Of a stretch of DNA of 64,000 nt, positions 9,547-18,716 are shown in pieces; the first letter of the stretch is position 1, and the number at the start of each line of letters is the position of its first letter. The DNA comes from Leptospira wolbachii serovar Codice str. CDC. GTDB taxonomy: Bacteria > Spirochaetota > Leptospiria > Leptospirales > Leptospiraceae. The stretch spans positions 64,501 to 128,500 of the forward strand of contig NZ_AOGZ02000001.1 in the NCBI RefSeq assembly GCF_000332515.2, read 5' to 3'. A program made the translations under genes and the position numbers. The notes under the pieces were generated by a model. That model was given only the letters and a program-made list of their open reading frames with translations. It ran no database searches and was not told where the DNA came from.

Positions 9547-9972
9547 CTATAATCCTACTCCTACAGAATCATACATCCCACCGATCACGACATTGCTGAG
9601 TCCACCTGCATGGATTACTAAACCAACAACTGCAACCACAGTAACGGAAGCCAAAACGTTCTCTAGAACTTTGAAGTTTGTTCCGTGTAAATAATTTCCT
9701 GTGGATTGTTTCAATTGGATGGAGGAGGCAATCCTATCCAAGTCTTGGTCAAGTGTTCCTGCAAATTCAGCATTTTTAATCTCTCTACTGATACGAACAA
9801 ACTCTGCGGGAGTGATATGAGCTTTGAGATACTCGTTTGCTTCTTTGGTAGTCATTCCATTTTTTGCCAACACTTTCGCGGCTTCTCTTACGCTCATTTG
9901 GTTACTTGGAGCTGCAAATGCTGCTTGTGTCACAAATGCTAATGCTAATATGAAACTAATTTTCTTTTTCAT
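9547..9972 (-). CDS. Small exported protein of unknown function
   Basis: The chosen start gives 141 residues beginning MKKKISFILALAFVTQAAFA, a clean Sec signal peptide cleaved after AFA. The start is fixed by AAGGA 8 nt upstream; an in-frame ATG at 10026 would add 18 unlikely residues. The mature part is helical (REAAKVLAKNGMTTKEANEYL) and ends in a hydrophobic, glycine-rich tail (about 110-141: VVAVVGLVIHAGG) that could insert in a membrane. I recognise no family. A promoter-like element is present at 10002-10030. Confidence 0.65.
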   Translation of the reverse strand: MKKKISFILALAFVTQAAFAAPSNQMSVREAAKVLAKNGMTTKEANEYLKAHITPAEFVRISREIKNAEFAGTLDQDLDRIASSIQLKQSTGNYLHGTNFKVLENVLASVTVVAVVGLVIHAGGLSNVVIGGMYDSVGVGL

Positions 9973-10001
9973 GGGATAGTCCTTGGAATCAAATTTGTTT
10001 G

Positions 10002-10030
10002 TTTGTAATGTTTCAAAACACAACACTCAA
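10002..10030 (-). promoter_or_regulatory. Promoter-like element for the small exported protein
   Basis: On the minus strand TTGAGT (plus 10025-10030) and TACAAA (10002-10007) are separated by exactly 17 nt, each matching consensus at 4 of 6 positions. RNA would begin near 9995, leaving a short leader with AAGGA. Confidence 0.4.
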
Positions 10031-10107
10031 ACTTGAATCCATCCTACTCCGAAAAAGGATCCGAGTCGTCTGGTTCGATCGAATTGGAAATAAAACTACG
10101 ACCGGAT

Positions 10108-11250
10108 CTATCGAACTGGATGTTTTTTCAGTATTTTTTCTCTATACTCTCTGGGTGTGGCTCCGGTTTCCTTTTTGAAGGCCTCATTAAAAGTAGATTT
10201 AGAACCAAAACCCACATCATAAGCAATGGCAAGTAGAGACCGTTCTGGTTCTTTTTCGATTTTTTCCTTCGCCTCATTGACTCGATAAAAATTTGTATAT
10301 TGGTAAAAACTCAGTTTGATTTCTGTATTTAGGAATTCAGAAAGTTGATGAGAACTTAAGTCCATTCTTTCAGAGAGTTCACGCAGACTTAGTTTTTCTT
10401 CTCGGTATATCTTTTCTATTTCAAACAGATCTTGTAATTTTTTCCGAACCAAATTACGGTCGAGTTTGGAAATTTGAGAAATCTTCTCTTTTTTTTCTTC
10501 TTCTACAATTTTGCGGACTTCCAAAAAGAAATCCGGATAGGTCTGCCTAAGCACATACAAAAAACATAAAAAAAGTCCAATAGCAATTCCTGATAATTGA
10601 TGAGCGACTTGACCACCAAAGGCCAATGTTTTTAACCCGTTTAGTGATAAAGCCAAACAAAATACAACAATGAAAAGCCCGATTTTTAATGTATAATTCT
10701 TTCGGAACGTACTCCATCGAATCTGTTTGGAAATTCTTCTGAAAATACGAAGCATACACCAAATATAAATCAGAATGGTGGGCAAAACTAAAAACAAAGG
10801 TCGATTGTGAAAAGGATTCAATCCAGGATTTTGATTTTCTAAATAATAACTTTTGTTCCCGAAATTCCAAAGTAGAATAAGAATCAGTAAAAAAGCTAAA
10901 GGAACAATTCGGTAGGAAAGTCTACGAAAGGAACGAAATTTTCCTTCCAAAACAGTAAGAAAGTATTCATCCAAGAGCACACCTAGACAAGCCACAACCG
11001 GCAAATCAGTGAGATACAAATAATACAACGGTTTGATATTCTCAGAAGAAATTAAGTAAAAGTTAAACAACAAATAACTAGTTCCGAGAAAAATAATTCC
11101 AAGTAGAATTTGTTTTCTATTTTTATGGTAACTAAAGAATTCTCCGATTGCATATAAAAATCCGAGAAGTGACGAAAACAAAAGAAAGAAGTTTAAGGAC
11201 TCATTGTAATTTTGAAAGGAAGAAGACATTGTTACACCAGTTTCCATCAT
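10108..11250 (-). CDS. Membrane-embedded AraC-family regulator
   Basis: The 380-residue protein has six or seven hydrophobic helices in residues 15-240 and a cytosolic C-terminal AraC DNA-binding domain (about 275-378) with two helix-turn-helix units: LSLRELSERMDLSSHQLSEF and the strongly conserved second part AYDVGFGSKSTFNEAFKKE followed by GATPREYR. This 7TM-AraC layout is seen in several spirochaete and Bacteroidetes regulators that presumably sense a membrane or extracellular signal directly. The start is unsure: ATG at 11250 or 11247 has no ribosome site, and ATG at 11229 (MSSSFQN) has a weak GGTG. A 10-bp palindrome TTCGATCGAA occurs on both sides of the gene. Confidence 0.8.
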   Translation of the reverse strand: MMETGVTMSSSFQNYNESLNFFLLFSSLLGFLYAIGEFFSYHKNRKQILLGIIFLGTSYLLFNFYLISSENIKPLYYLYLTDLPVVACLGVLLDEYFLTVLEGKFRSFRRLSYRIVPLAFLLILILLWNFGNKSYYLENQNPGLNPFHNRPLFLVLPTILIYIWCMLRIFRRISKQIRWSTFRKNYTLKIGLFIVVFCLALSLNGLKTLAFGGQVAHQLSGIAIGLFLCFLYVLRQTYPDFFLEVRKIVEEEKKEKISQISKLDRNLVRKKLQDLFEIEKIYREEKLSLRELSERMDLSSHQLSEFLNTEIKLSFYQYTNFYRVNEAKEKIEKEPERSLLAIAYDVGFGSKSTFNEAFKKETGATPREYREKILKKHPVR

Positions 11251-11384
11251 AGAAGATGGTTTTTTGTTCCCTTTAGACTAGAAGTGATTTTGTTTCTAGG
11301 ATGACTACCATTCATTTTCATAAGAATTGAAAATTTCTTTCCAAACGATTTAACACAATTAAAGAAAATTTCGAACACAATTAG

Positions 11385-11411
11385 TCCGATTCGATCGAAT
11401 CGGATTTTTTT
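11385..11411 (+). terminator. Perfect intrinsic terminator with no gene in front of it
   Basis: TCCGATTCGATCGAATCGGA (11385-11404) is a perfect 20-bp palindrome (8-bp stem, GATC loop) followed by seven Ts. On the plus strand there is no coding sequence between 11251 and this site, and the next plus-strand gene starts at 11486. It may end a small RNA, attenuate the leader of that gene, or act as a protein-binding palindrome. Confidence 0.6.
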
Positions 11412-11485
11412 ATAAGTAAGGATGGATCTATCCAGACGACTAAGTTTCCATTTCAAGGTATCCTATATCCATTAAGAGGTGCTCC

Positions 11486-12124
11486 ATGTCCTTTGTCAGT
11501 TTAACATCCGTAAAGTCTACTATCCCCGACCAAACCAATAACTTCCCTCACGCAAACGATCATACAAACGAAAAACCAATATTAATCGAAAGGACCAATT
11601 TTCTATTAGAACAAAAGGTTTTTTTTCATAGCCATCTTTCCATTTCTGTTTCTTCTTCGGACATGACATTCTATTGGAAGAGGTGTGATGTATTATCCAA
11701 CTTTATATCTCAGTTTTATTTTCATTCTTATGAATCAAAAAGGTTAGATAAAAATGCAATCTCTACAATCATCAATGAACTAGTGGAAAACGCAGCTAAG
11801 TATTCTGATAAAGAAAATAGTAAAATCTATATTGAAATCAAAGACTTAGGATCGGATTTACGCTTAGAAGTCAAAAACCGAGTGACTCCTTGGATGAAAG
11901 CAATTTTTGAAAATAAAATTCAAACAATCCAACAAGGAAATATAAACCAATTGTATTTTGATGCTTTAGAATCACGAAACAACGGAAGTGGATCGGAAGG
12001 GATGGGTTTACTTATATTACTAAAGGATTACCAATTAAAACTAGCCTATGAATTTACGAAAACAGAAGAACTAGATTTTGACCTGACCATTCGGGTTCAT
12101 ATCCCGGTAGAAACTGGAACCTAG
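11486..12124 (+). CDS. Stand-alone HATPase-domain regulatory protein
   Basis: The 212-residue protein has about 60 N-terminal residues without recognised features, then a GHKL ATPase fold: N-box STIINELVENAAKYS (about 94-108) and G-box GSGSEGMGLLILLKDY (about 169-184). There is no histidine phosphorylation domain or sensor part, so it resembles anti-sigma/serine-kinase-like modules of the slr1658 type rather than a sensor kinase. Ribosome site AAGAGGTG lies just before the ATG. No antagonist or SpoIIE partner gene is next to it. The stop codon lies in the arm of a terminator hairpin. Confidence 0.7.
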   Translation: MSFVSLTSVKSTIPDQTNNFPHANDHTNEKPILIERTNFLLEQKVFFHSHLSISVSSSDMTFYWKRCDVLSNFISQFYFHSYESKRLDKNAISTIINELVENAAKYSDKENSKIYIEIKDLGSDLRLEVKNRVTPWMKAIFENKIQTIQQGNINQLYFDALESRNNGSGSEGMGLLILLKDYQLKLAYEFTKTEELDFDLTIRVHIPVETGT

Positions 12125-12150
12125 GATTCCATTTAAAAATCCTAGGTCTT
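12119..12150 (+). terminator. Terminator of the HATPase protein gene
   Basis: ACCTAGGATT (12119-12128) pairs perfectly with AATCCTAGGT (12138-12147) over a 9-nt loop, followed by CTTTAATGACTTTT. The stop codon at 12122-12124 is inside the left arm. Confidence 0.6.
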
Positions 12151-12173
12151 TAATGACTTTTGGTTCAGAATGT

Positions 12174-12201
12174 AAATCGTTTTGTTTTTTTAAAACGATT
12201 T
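12174..12201 (-). terminator. Hairpin at the aroA stop codon
   Basis: AAATCGTTTT (12174-12183) and AAAACGATTT (12192-12201) form a perfect 10-bp stem with an 8-nt loop that contains the aroA stop codon. It lacks a T-tract on the minus strand, so it may work with the neighbouring hairpin at 12119 or stabilise the 3' end. Confidence 0.4.
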
Positions 12202-13476
12202 CAGAATTTCAAAAAATCCAGGGAAACTTGTGTCCACCCAACTTGTGTCGTCAAACGAAAGTTCTACGTTCGAAAGTTTAGAAAGGATCGCAAAACTCAT
12301 GGCGATTCGGTGGTCCATAAAAGTTTCTATAGCACAGGATTTGATTTCCCCTACTTCTCCAAACTCGTATCCATCTTTCGATTCGTTTACGATCACACCC
12401 AGTCTTTCCAAATTGGAAACCATAGACTGGATTCTGTCGGATTCTTTAGCACGTAGTTCCTCTGCGTGAGAGATTTGAAATCCACCTTCTGAAAAGAGAC
12501 CGGCAATGGTTAAAATAGGAATTTCATCAATGATAGAGGGAATCAGATCTTCTGTAATGAGTGACCTCTTTAGCTTCGAAGGATAAACCAGTAAGTCTCC
12601 TATCTCTTCCCCACATTCCTGACGTTTGGCGGTCACTTCAATTCGCCCACCCATATTTTTTAAAACGGTTAAAATTCCTACACGAGAGGGATTGAGGCCA
12701 ATATTGCGAATGACGAGAGGTTCATTCCCCCCCGCACAAAGACCAAAGACAATATAAAAAGCAGCACTTGAAATATCACCAGGAATGACAAACTTAGCAC
12801 CTGTAAAATGATAGGGAGGTTTTACAGAAAAATGTACTGGGGAATAATGCTCGATATTCCCACCCAAAAACCGAATCATATTTTCGGTATGGTCACGGGA
12901 AACTTCCGACTCTTTATATTCGATAGAAATCTCAGAAGCCAGGGCTGCAAGTACGAGTGCACTTTTGATTTGGGCCGAAGCAATAGGACTAGTATAAGAA
13001 TAGTTTTTTAGTTGTTTTCCTGTCACACGAAGGGGAGCCCGATCGTTTCCTTCGACAGAAACTATATCGGCGCCCATTTCCCGAAGAGGGTTCATGATCC
13101 TTGCCATTGGTCGTTTGCAAAGGGAGGCATCTCCCGTAAGTGTGGCAGAAATTTGAGGAAGGCCAGCCAGTAGACCGGCAGAAAGGCGGATCCCAGTCCC
13201 TGCGTTTCCAAAATCCAAAACGCCTGCGGGAGATTTTAAGTTATTTTTCCCTGGGCTTTGTACGGAATAACTTCCTTTGCCAATGGGCTCTACCGAAAGC
13301 CCAAGGTTTGCAAAACAATCTAAGGTGTGAAGAGGATCTTCTCCTTCCAAAAAACCATGAATTTCCGATTTCCCTTGGGAGAGTGCACTAAAGAGAACCG
13401 ACCTATGCGAGATAGACTTATCTCCAGGGACATAAATTTCTTTTTTGGCACTTAATTTGATTTGGGGCTGCAACAT
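12190..13476 (-). CDS. aroA: 3-phosphoshikimate 1-carboxyvinyltransferase (EPSP synthase)
   Basis: AroA transfers the enolpyruvyl group of PEP to shikimate-3-phosphate in chorismate synthesis. The 428-residue protein starts at the internal ATG before [20 protein letters not shown] and contains [21 protein letters not shown] (the PEP-binding NAGT), [13 protein letters not shown], and [10 protein letters not shown] near the C-terminus. The start at 13476 gives the usual family length; the longer frame to 13563 would add 29 unlikely residues and overlap the divergent gene. It shares a short intergenic region with the cNMP protein. Confidence 0.92.
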   Translation of the reverse strand: MLQPQIKLSAKKEIYVPGDKSISHRSVLFSALSQGKSEIHGFLEGEDPLHTLDCFANLGLSVEPIGKGSYSVQSPGKNNLKSPAGVLDFGNAGTGIRLSAGLLAGLPQISATLTGDASLCKRPMARIMNPLREMGADIVSVEGNDRAPLRVTGKQLKNYSYTSPIASAQIKSALVLAALASEISIEYKESEVSRDHTENMIRFLGGNIEHYSPVHFSVKPPYHFTGAKFVIPGDISSAAFYIVFGLCAGGNEPLVIRNIGLNPSRVGILTVLKNMGGRIEVTAKRQECGEEIGDLLVYPSKLKRSLITEDLIPSIIDEIPILTIAGLFSEGGFQISHAEELRAKESDRIQSMVSNLERLGVIVNESKDGYEFGEVGEIKSCAIETFMDHRIAMSFAILSKLSNVELSFDDTSWVDTSFPGFFEILKSF

Positions 13477-13563
13477 GTTGTATTTTTCTAAAAAGTATTT
13501 TGCAATTTGGTGCTTCTTTAGTAGGTTTTGACGGAAACCAAGGTTTCGCAAACGAACAACCAA

Positions 13564-16101
13564 ATGCCTCTAGATACCAGTAAAAATAACCAAAAGATCC
13601 CAGTCAATCCAGGTGAAGTCCTTTTCATCGGAGGCAAAGCCTCGACTTCCATGAACATCCTACATGAAGGATCGGTTCGAGTAGAAACCACTCTCGGAGA
13701 CACAAGCATTGTTCTCTACAGTTTAGAAGGAGCAAACCTAACACCAGGTATCTTTGCTCTCCTGGAAGGAACACCTTACCCATATACCATTCGTGCTAAA
13801 ACATCTTGTGTTGTGTCCACTTATGTAATGAACCAAGCCAACGCAAAAAAAACACTCACATCCAAAGTTTCTGTGGGTGTGATGGCCGTGCGGACCCTAC
13901 TCAAAGAAATTGGGGAACTATACAAACGAGTCCTATCCATCAAAGGCCTTGCTTCCAAATTCCAACAGACCATGGACAACCTGGGTGCAGTGTATTATAT
14001 CCTAAACCCATCCATCTTTTCTGATGTAAGTCCAGGGGCCCTCATCACTCGAGATGAAAATATCATTGATCCAGTGATGAAACTCATCCGAAACAATTTG
14101 GCGGGGTTTCAAGAGCACGGAGGAATGCTTCCTGACAAACCCACAATCAACTTTTTAGAAGAAGACCACGGTGAGTTTTTTGAACGTAACTATAGCGAAG
14201 CCGTGGAATGGAATGATGCCGAATTTCATTTCATTCGCAAAATCCTTTCGGTGAACCCAAAAATTTCGCAGGCCCTATTCGAAGCAGATCCCACGCTTTT
14301 ACAAAGTGCCGCAGAAAGTTACGTAAAAACCTATCGAGAGTTATTCGAATTATTAAGCAAAGAAACTTATGAATTATCCGAGATGATGAATACCATGTTT
14401 GTGGGGGAGAATGCTCTTATTGAAAAATTTAATCTAACTCTGGATTTATTCAATACAGGTTATTCTACAATCCCTTCGACTGTATTGTTACCAACAACGG
14501 AATGGGCACTAAAAAAATCAAAATCCTTGTTAGATGAATACAAACAGATATTTGGTTCTCCTTTTGCAGCAATTGGGAATAGTATAGACAAACTAGAAAC
14601 TAAACAAACAGAACTCACCACCAAATATGGCCACGAACTTTCTGCACAAAAAAATAAGGAAGAGGCTGCCTCACAAGGAAGCGAAACCATTCGCGCTGGA
14701 ATCGATACCAAAGCTCTCAAAATGGAACTTTTGAACTCAGCAAGCCAAATTCTAAACTACTCACAAGTAGATCCTGAATCGGTAAAAGAGTTTTCCACCC
14801 TTATGGTAAAACTTAAATCCTTTAAAAACCCTTTGGATCCAGAACCAGATAACCGCAAAATTAGAAGGACCATCGCAAAAACCTATTGGGAAGTGTATAA
14901 AAAATCTTTCTCAAAATGGTTACAGTCGGGAAAACAAGCACCAAAGGCCGTAGAACTCATGTTACGTTATGGATACTTCGACGAAAGCCTTCTCGACGAA
15001 GGTCATATTGTAGAACTAGTGGGCCGATTGTACCAAGGTGGAGGGAATCCCAGCGCTCCCATCCATTACGGAACAGATTGGCTCGAAAAAATCTACTCAC
15101 GTGAAGTCCCCACTTCCGTGGACGAATTGGGACAAACATTCTTTGAAAAACTCAAAATGGATCTTAAAGATTCTGGAATTAAGTCGGAAAAAGACATTCC
15201 ACCTGATTACGATACGGGAGAGGCTAGGCTCGGATCAGAAATCTCCTCTATGTATGAACCTAACGTCCGCTTGACGTCTGGTAACATTGCAAGCCACTTC
15301 CCTATTTTAACAAAATACCATATTACAATCCCATTGGAAAAATGTTTTGTTTCCAAAGAAGACGTAGAAAAAGCTCTCCAGTATATCTTAAGTGTGGATT
15401 ACACTGCCTTCAACCGAGAAGTCATTTACCGCAATGAAGAGATTGGAATCAAAAGCGAATTTGTCCAAAGATCTATCATCCCAGACTTCATTCTTGTGCC
15501 ATCTATCGGACCTAAAATCATGATGTGGCAAGACCTTTCCATCTTCCGTGGTGCTGGGTCAAAAGAATCTAGAGGTAGGATTTGTATCCCACACTTTGTG
15601 ACGGGCGACTTAAAAACCTTTATGTTGGAAGCCATAGCCGCTTTCCGTTGGGAACTTTGTAAAAATACACTTGGTCCGGATTGGAACAACGTCGGAATCC
15701 CATCCATTACAGCAGATTACACGGATTATGTGCAGTTCTTTAAAAAGAGTAAAGACCTTTCGCCTGAACTCAAAGAGAAGATTTCCTCCGAGTTCAAACG
15801 GTTCCGCACAGATCGCGACAAATTTGCTTATGACTACTCTATGTGGATTCGCTATGAAGCGGAAGGTGTACAAAGGGTCAACCGCGTGGTTCGTTCTATC
15901 TTCTATCGTCACATCCCATTCCATAAAAACATTAGAGAAAAGGTAAGTTCACAACCGGCTTATTCAGAGCTTCACAACCGATTCAAAAACGTTCGTACAC
16001 GCCAACACAAAGAATTCGAAAACAAATACAAAAAGTATATGGACGCTAGTGGAAACCTACCCAAAGAACTTTATGAGAATTTAACTTTTTACGAAGTTTA
16101 A
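13564..16101 (+). CDS. Large cyclic-nucleotide-binding-domain protein of unknown function
   Basis: From the ATG at 13564 the protein has 845 residues (a TTG at 13528 would add 12). An N-terminal jelly-roll cNMP-binding-like domain (about 10-115) is followed by roughly 730 residues that match no domain I know: a helical part (about 120-440) and a second part (about 540-800) with motifs such as [20 protein letters not shown] and [16 protein letters not shown]. There is no HTH, kinase, phosphatase or cyclase motif. It is divergent from aroA and followed by the flavoprotein gene under a separate promoter. The cNMP assignment is moderate because the phosphate-binding cassette is degenerate. I infer a regulatory or scaffold protein. 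Confidence 0.7.
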   Translation: MPLDTSKNNQKIPVNPGEVLFIGGKASTSMNILHEGSVRVETTLGDTSIVLYSLEGANLTPGIFALLEGTPYPYTIRAKTSCVVSTYVMNQANAKKTLTSKVSVGVMAVRTLLKEIGELYKRVLSIKGLASKFQQTMDNLGAVYYILNPSIFSDVSPGALITRDENIIDPVMKLIRNNLAGFQEHGGMLPDKPTINFLEEDHGEFFERNYSEAVEWNDAEFHFIRKILSVNPKISQALFEADPTLLQSAAESYVKTYRELFELLSKETYELSEMMNTMFVGENALIEKFNLTLDLFNTGYSTIPSTVLLPTTEWALKKSKSLLDEYKQIFGSPFAAIGNSIDKLETKQTELTTKYGHELSAQKNKEEAASQGSETIRAGIDTKALKMELLNSASQILNYSQVDPESVKEFSTLMVKLKSFKNPLDPEPDNRKIRRTIAKTYWEVYKKSFSKWLQSGKQAPKAVELMLRYGYFDESLLDEGHIVELVGRLYQGGGNPSAPIHYGTDWLEKIYSREVPTSVDELGQTFFEKLKMDLKDSGIKSEKDIPPDYDTGEARLGSEISSMYEPNVRLTSGNIASHFPILTKYHITIPLEKCFVSKEDVEKALQYILSVDYTAFNREVIYRNEEIGIKSEFVQRSIIPDFILVPSIGPKIMMWQDLSIFRGAGSKESRGRICIPHFVTGDLKTFMLEAIAAFRWELCKNTLGPDWNNVGIPSITADYTDYVQFFKKSKDLSPELKEKISSEFKRFRTDRDKFAYDYSMWIRYEAEGVQRVNRVVRSIFYRHIPFHKNIREKVSSQPAYSELHNRFKNVRTRQHKEFENKYKKYMDASGNLPKELYENLTFYEV

Positions 16102-16104
16102 TTC

Positions 16105-16132
16105 TTGCCAACTTCCATAGATGCAACATAAT
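16105..16132 (+). promoter_or_regulatory. Promoter of the flavoprotein gene, likely leaderless
   Basis: TTGCCA (16105-16110), 16 nt, CATAAT (16127-16132); each hexamer matches consensus at 5 of 6 positions. Transcription would start at about 16139-16140, that is on the A of the start codon, and no ribosome site is present. The -10 hexamer coincides with the loop of a 14-bp inverted repeat. Confidence 0.55.
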
Positions 16133-16145
16133 TGCATCTATGGAA
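16113..16145. promoter_or_regulatory. Palindromic operator over the -10 box and start codon
   Basis: TTCCATAGATGCAA (16113-16126) and TTGCATCTATGGAA (16132-16145) are perfect inverted repeats around CATAA. The core AGATGCA-N7-TGCATCT resembles operators of Rrf2-family repressors such as NsrR. The repeat covers the -10 element and the ATG at 16140, ideal for repression; in a longer transcript it would also hide the start codon. Confidence 0.6.
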
Positions 16146-17042
16146 TCCATTCAAAAAGTCGATGTTGCCGTCATTGGGGGAAGTTTCGCAGGACTCTCTG
16201 CCGCTTTGTCTTTAGTTCGTTCCTTGCGAAACGTCCTAGTCGTTGATTCGGAAAAACCTTGCAACGCAAACACTCCCGCCTCGCATAACTTCATCACACA
16301 TGATGGAAAACCTCCTTTCGAGATTCGTGCTTTGGCACTCAATGATCTCAAACACTATCCCAACTTCCAACTTAAGATTGGCGAAGTTTCATCGATCGAA
16401 AAAATAGAGGGTAGGTTTTTACTCCGAGGAAATGGATTTACGGAGGTCCAATCCGATAAAATTATTTTTGCCACGGGCCTCAGAGATATCCTTCCTGAGA
16501 TTCCAGGATTTCTTCCCTCTTGGGGTAAATCTGTCATCCACTGCCCCTATTGCCATGGATATGAAAACATAGGGAATACAACTGGACTTTGGATGAATGA
16601 AGATGGAGTATTCGAACATTCTAAATTTCTAAAACTCTGGTCAAAGGAATTGACCGTGTATACAAATGGACCCATCCAATTTTCCAAAGAAGAAAAATCC
16701 AAATTAGACAACGAAGGAATTCAAGTGGTTACTGAAGTTGTAAAATCGCTCATCCACAAAGAGGGACAAATTTCTGCCATCCAGCTGGGTTCTGGAAAAG
16801 AAATTCCCATCCAAGCACTCTATACAAGACTCCCCATGGTCCAAAATTCCAATCTACCAGAACAACTGGGTTGTAAACTTCTTCCTAGCGGGCATATCGA
16901 AGTAACGAACTTTTATGAAACGAGTGTTCCAGGAGTCTGCGCTGTTGGGGATATGGCTTCTATGTTTCGGTCCGTGGCACATGCCGTCCACTCAGGAAAT
17001 ATTGCCGGAGCTATGCTCAACCGATCTATGATCCTAGCTTAA
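16140..17042 (+). CDS. Thioredoxin-reductase-like FAD/NAD(P) oxidoreductase
   Basis: The 300-residue protein has the FAD-binding motif VAVIGGSFAGLSAA near residue 10, the redox-active-type CPYCHGYE near residue 137, and a C-terminal VCAVGDMAS that contacts FAD. The size and CxxC position fit the thioredoxin reductase family, but the interdomain NADPH GxGxxA motif is not obvious (TTGLWMNEDG in its place), as in the smaller TrxR-like or ferredoxin-independent flavoproteins that lack a proven NADPH site. No thioredoxin gene is nearby. The start is M1, because the FAD motif begins eight residues later. Expression is likely controlled by the palindrome over its start. Confidence 0.78.
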   Translation: MESIQKVDVAVIGGSFAGLSAALSLVRSLRNVLVVDSEKPCNANTPASHNFITHDGKPPFEIRALALNDLKHYPNFQLKIGEVSSIEKIEGRFLLRGNGFTEVQSDKIIFATGLRDILPEIPGFLPSWGKSVIHCPYCHGYENIGNTTGLWMNEDGVFEHSKFLKLWSKELTVYTNGPIQFSKEEKSKLDNEGIQVVTEVVKSLIHKEGQISAIQLGSGKEIPIQALYTRLPMVQNSNLPEQLGCKLLPSGHIEVTNFYETSVPGVCAVGDMASMFRSVAHAVHSGNIAGAMLNRSMILA

Positions 17043-17729
17043 CTAAACTTCTTCTACAAAGTAAGGTCTTGTGTATTCCCTGACAATCTCGACTACAAAA
17101 CGTCCCCAGGATTTTGGGTCTTCTTGGGAGATGTTGACCTGTTTGATTTTTGGGAAATAAGCAGTAGGTTTGAAAACAGTATGAGTTAGTTCCAAAGCTC
17201 GGAGGTAATTGTCCAATCGTTTTACTTTTACAAAATTGATGATTTCGTTTTGGATTTTTTCTTTTGGCAAATAACCTACGATGATCATTCGGGGAAAAAG
17301 GTTTTTTTTGAGGAGAACGATGAAGTCTTCGAAACTATCCACTCGGTCGATAAATCCTTCGTAAGCTCCACCCCCCAAGTTCATGATCTGGGTGACAATG
17401 TCCATGGAAAAGGAAACCCCTTCCATGGTGGACATATCGGAAATGATGACAAGCCCCTCGTCTGGTTGGAAAACTTTAAACATATCGACACCCTTAAAGT
17501 GGCGACGAAGAAGTTTTGCAGCAGACACGTCGATTTCTTGGGCTTTGGCAAGGAGAACCTTGCCTTGAGGGTCGAGAATGGGATCACGTGTGATGAGATA
17601 CCGTTTTTTCACGGCATTTTGGTTCATGACTCGAAAGGCCTTTACTTTTTCCTCGATTTCATCCAAGGTTGAGTAACCAATCTTAAGTACATTTTCCCGT
17701 TTGCGTTTCCCGATGTCTGTTTCTTCCAT
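17043..17729 (-). CDS. Conserved protein resembling the N-terminal part of HD-GYP proteins
   Basis: A 228-residue soluble protein that abuts the flavoprotein gene stop-to-stop. Residues about 40-85 ([20 protein letters not shown] and following AAKLLRRHF) resemble the small domain that often precedes HD-GYP c-di-GMP phosphodiesterase domains, but no HD or GYP motif follows. The rest (about 90-228) is unrecognised. A role in c-di-GMP signalling is only a guess. Confidence 0.5.
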   Translation of the reverse strand: MEETDIGKRKRENVLKIGYSTLDEIEEKVKAFRVMNQNAVKKRYLITRDPILDPQGKVLLAKAQEIDVSAAKLLRRHFKGVDMFKVFQPDEGLVIISDMSTMEGVSFSMDIVTQIMNLGGGAYEGFIDRVDSFEDFIVLLKKNLFPRMIIVGYLPKEKIQNEIINFVKVKRLDNYLRALELTHTVFKPTAYFPKIKQVNISQEDPKSWGRFVVEIVREYTRPYFVEEV

Positions 17730-17812
17730 GAAAGCTTGGTGCCTAAATCTTTGTATTGCTTATCCTATGGTAATTCTACCAATGTATAGCATATTTTTGT
17801 CTAAGGAATAGA

Positions 17813-18217
17813 ATGAGGTTTAATTTTTCCCTATTTCCCCTAGTCCTACTCGTAATTGGTTGTTCTACGGTAGATTTTATCCCAGAACCTGACTACAGGC
17901 CAAATGATTCCCGTTATAAGGTGAAATCCTGGGAAGAAGTAGAAATCCTCCGCGAACGACCCAAACGCCTATTCAAAATCGTTGGTGAAGTTGTCGTTCG
18001 AAATACAGAAGATCTTATTTGGGATGATTATGAACCGCGAGTCAAAAAGGATATGTTTCGCAGAAAGATAGACGGTGTTTGGATGACGGAAAAAAATCAA
18101 AATACAGTCGATTCGGTTACTGTGGAAACGATGGACCAAAAAGGTCGTTCAACAAACTCTTACTTACAAAAATCAAACCTTCCTTTTTGGAAGGGTTATG
18201 CGTATAGGTACAAATAA
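17813..18217 (+). CDS. Small predicted lipoprotein
   Basis: 134 residues with a signal peptide ending in LVLLVIGCS, a spirochaetal-type lipobox with Cys at about residue 17. TAAGGA precedes the ATG by about 6 nt. The mature part is charged (YRPNDSRYKVKSWEEVE) and of no known family. The 3' end overlaps the next gene by 20 nt. Confidence 0.65.
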   Translation: MRFNFSLFPLVLLVIGCSTVDFIPEPDYRPNDSRYKVKSWEEVEILRERPKRLFKIVGEVVVRNTEDLIWDDYEPRVKKDMFRRKIDGVWMTEKNQNTVDSVTVETMDQKGRSTNSYLQKSNLPFWKGYAYRYK

Positions 18218-18716
18218 AAATTGTATGGCTAGAATCTTTGACTCTGAAATTTATATATCGCCAACAGATGAGTGGATCTTTCGAGAAAACAAAATTGATA
18301 AAGAAGAAATTTTACAATACTTCCGTAACAACCTTCATGGTAACGAAAAAGGGGTTTATATAGAAAATAAATTTGGAGACTTAAGCGAACATGGATACAT
18401 TCGTATCGATGGATTTCCTTGCCATGTCCTCCATGTAGAACTCACTGAGAAAGGAATCCTATTCCATACCGATGACGGAAGGAGTTATCCTTTTGGTGAA
18501 TTTGAAATTTATGAAACAAGTGACGGTGGACTACTCGGTCTACGGGCTTTAGAAGAAAGAATCAAATACCGATTCACTTGGAATGCTGCTAGAGAACTTT
18601 CGGATCATTTAGAGGAAGAAGGTGGTATCACCTATTTGAAATGGAATGATGTAAAAATGGAAGTTCCTATGTATACGGGAGAGATTTTAGTTTCTCTCCC
18701 GACAGACTATTCTTAA
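18198..18716 (+). CDS. Conserved protein, possibly DUF1285-like
   Basis: 172 residues, soluble. The opening (SEIYISPTDEWIFRENKIDK then GVYIENKFGDLSE) loosely resembles DUF1285 proteins, but I cannot confirm it. The start may be ATG 18198, which has GGAAGG 4 nt away and overlaps the upstream lipoprotein gene, or ATG 18225 (MARIFDSE), which has no close ribosome site. The stop overlaps the stop of the convergent TPR gene by four bases. Confidence 0.55.
   Translation: MRIGTNKNCMARIFDSEIYISPTDEWIFRENKIDKEEILQYFRNNLHGNEKGVYIENKFGDLSEHGYIRIDGFPCHVLHVELTEKGILFHTDDGRSYPFGEFEIYETSDGGLLGLRALEERIKYRFTWNAARELSDHLEEEGGITYLKWNDVKMEVPMYTGEILVSLPTDYS

Noticed and set aside
11247..11456. 69-codon minus-strand open frame before the AraC gene
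   Set aside because: No ribosome site, no family features, and it runs through the palindromic terminator at 11385.
13477..13563. 29-codon N-terminal extension of aroA
   Set aside because: It would overlap the divergent cNMP gene start and exceeds the normal EPSP synthase length.
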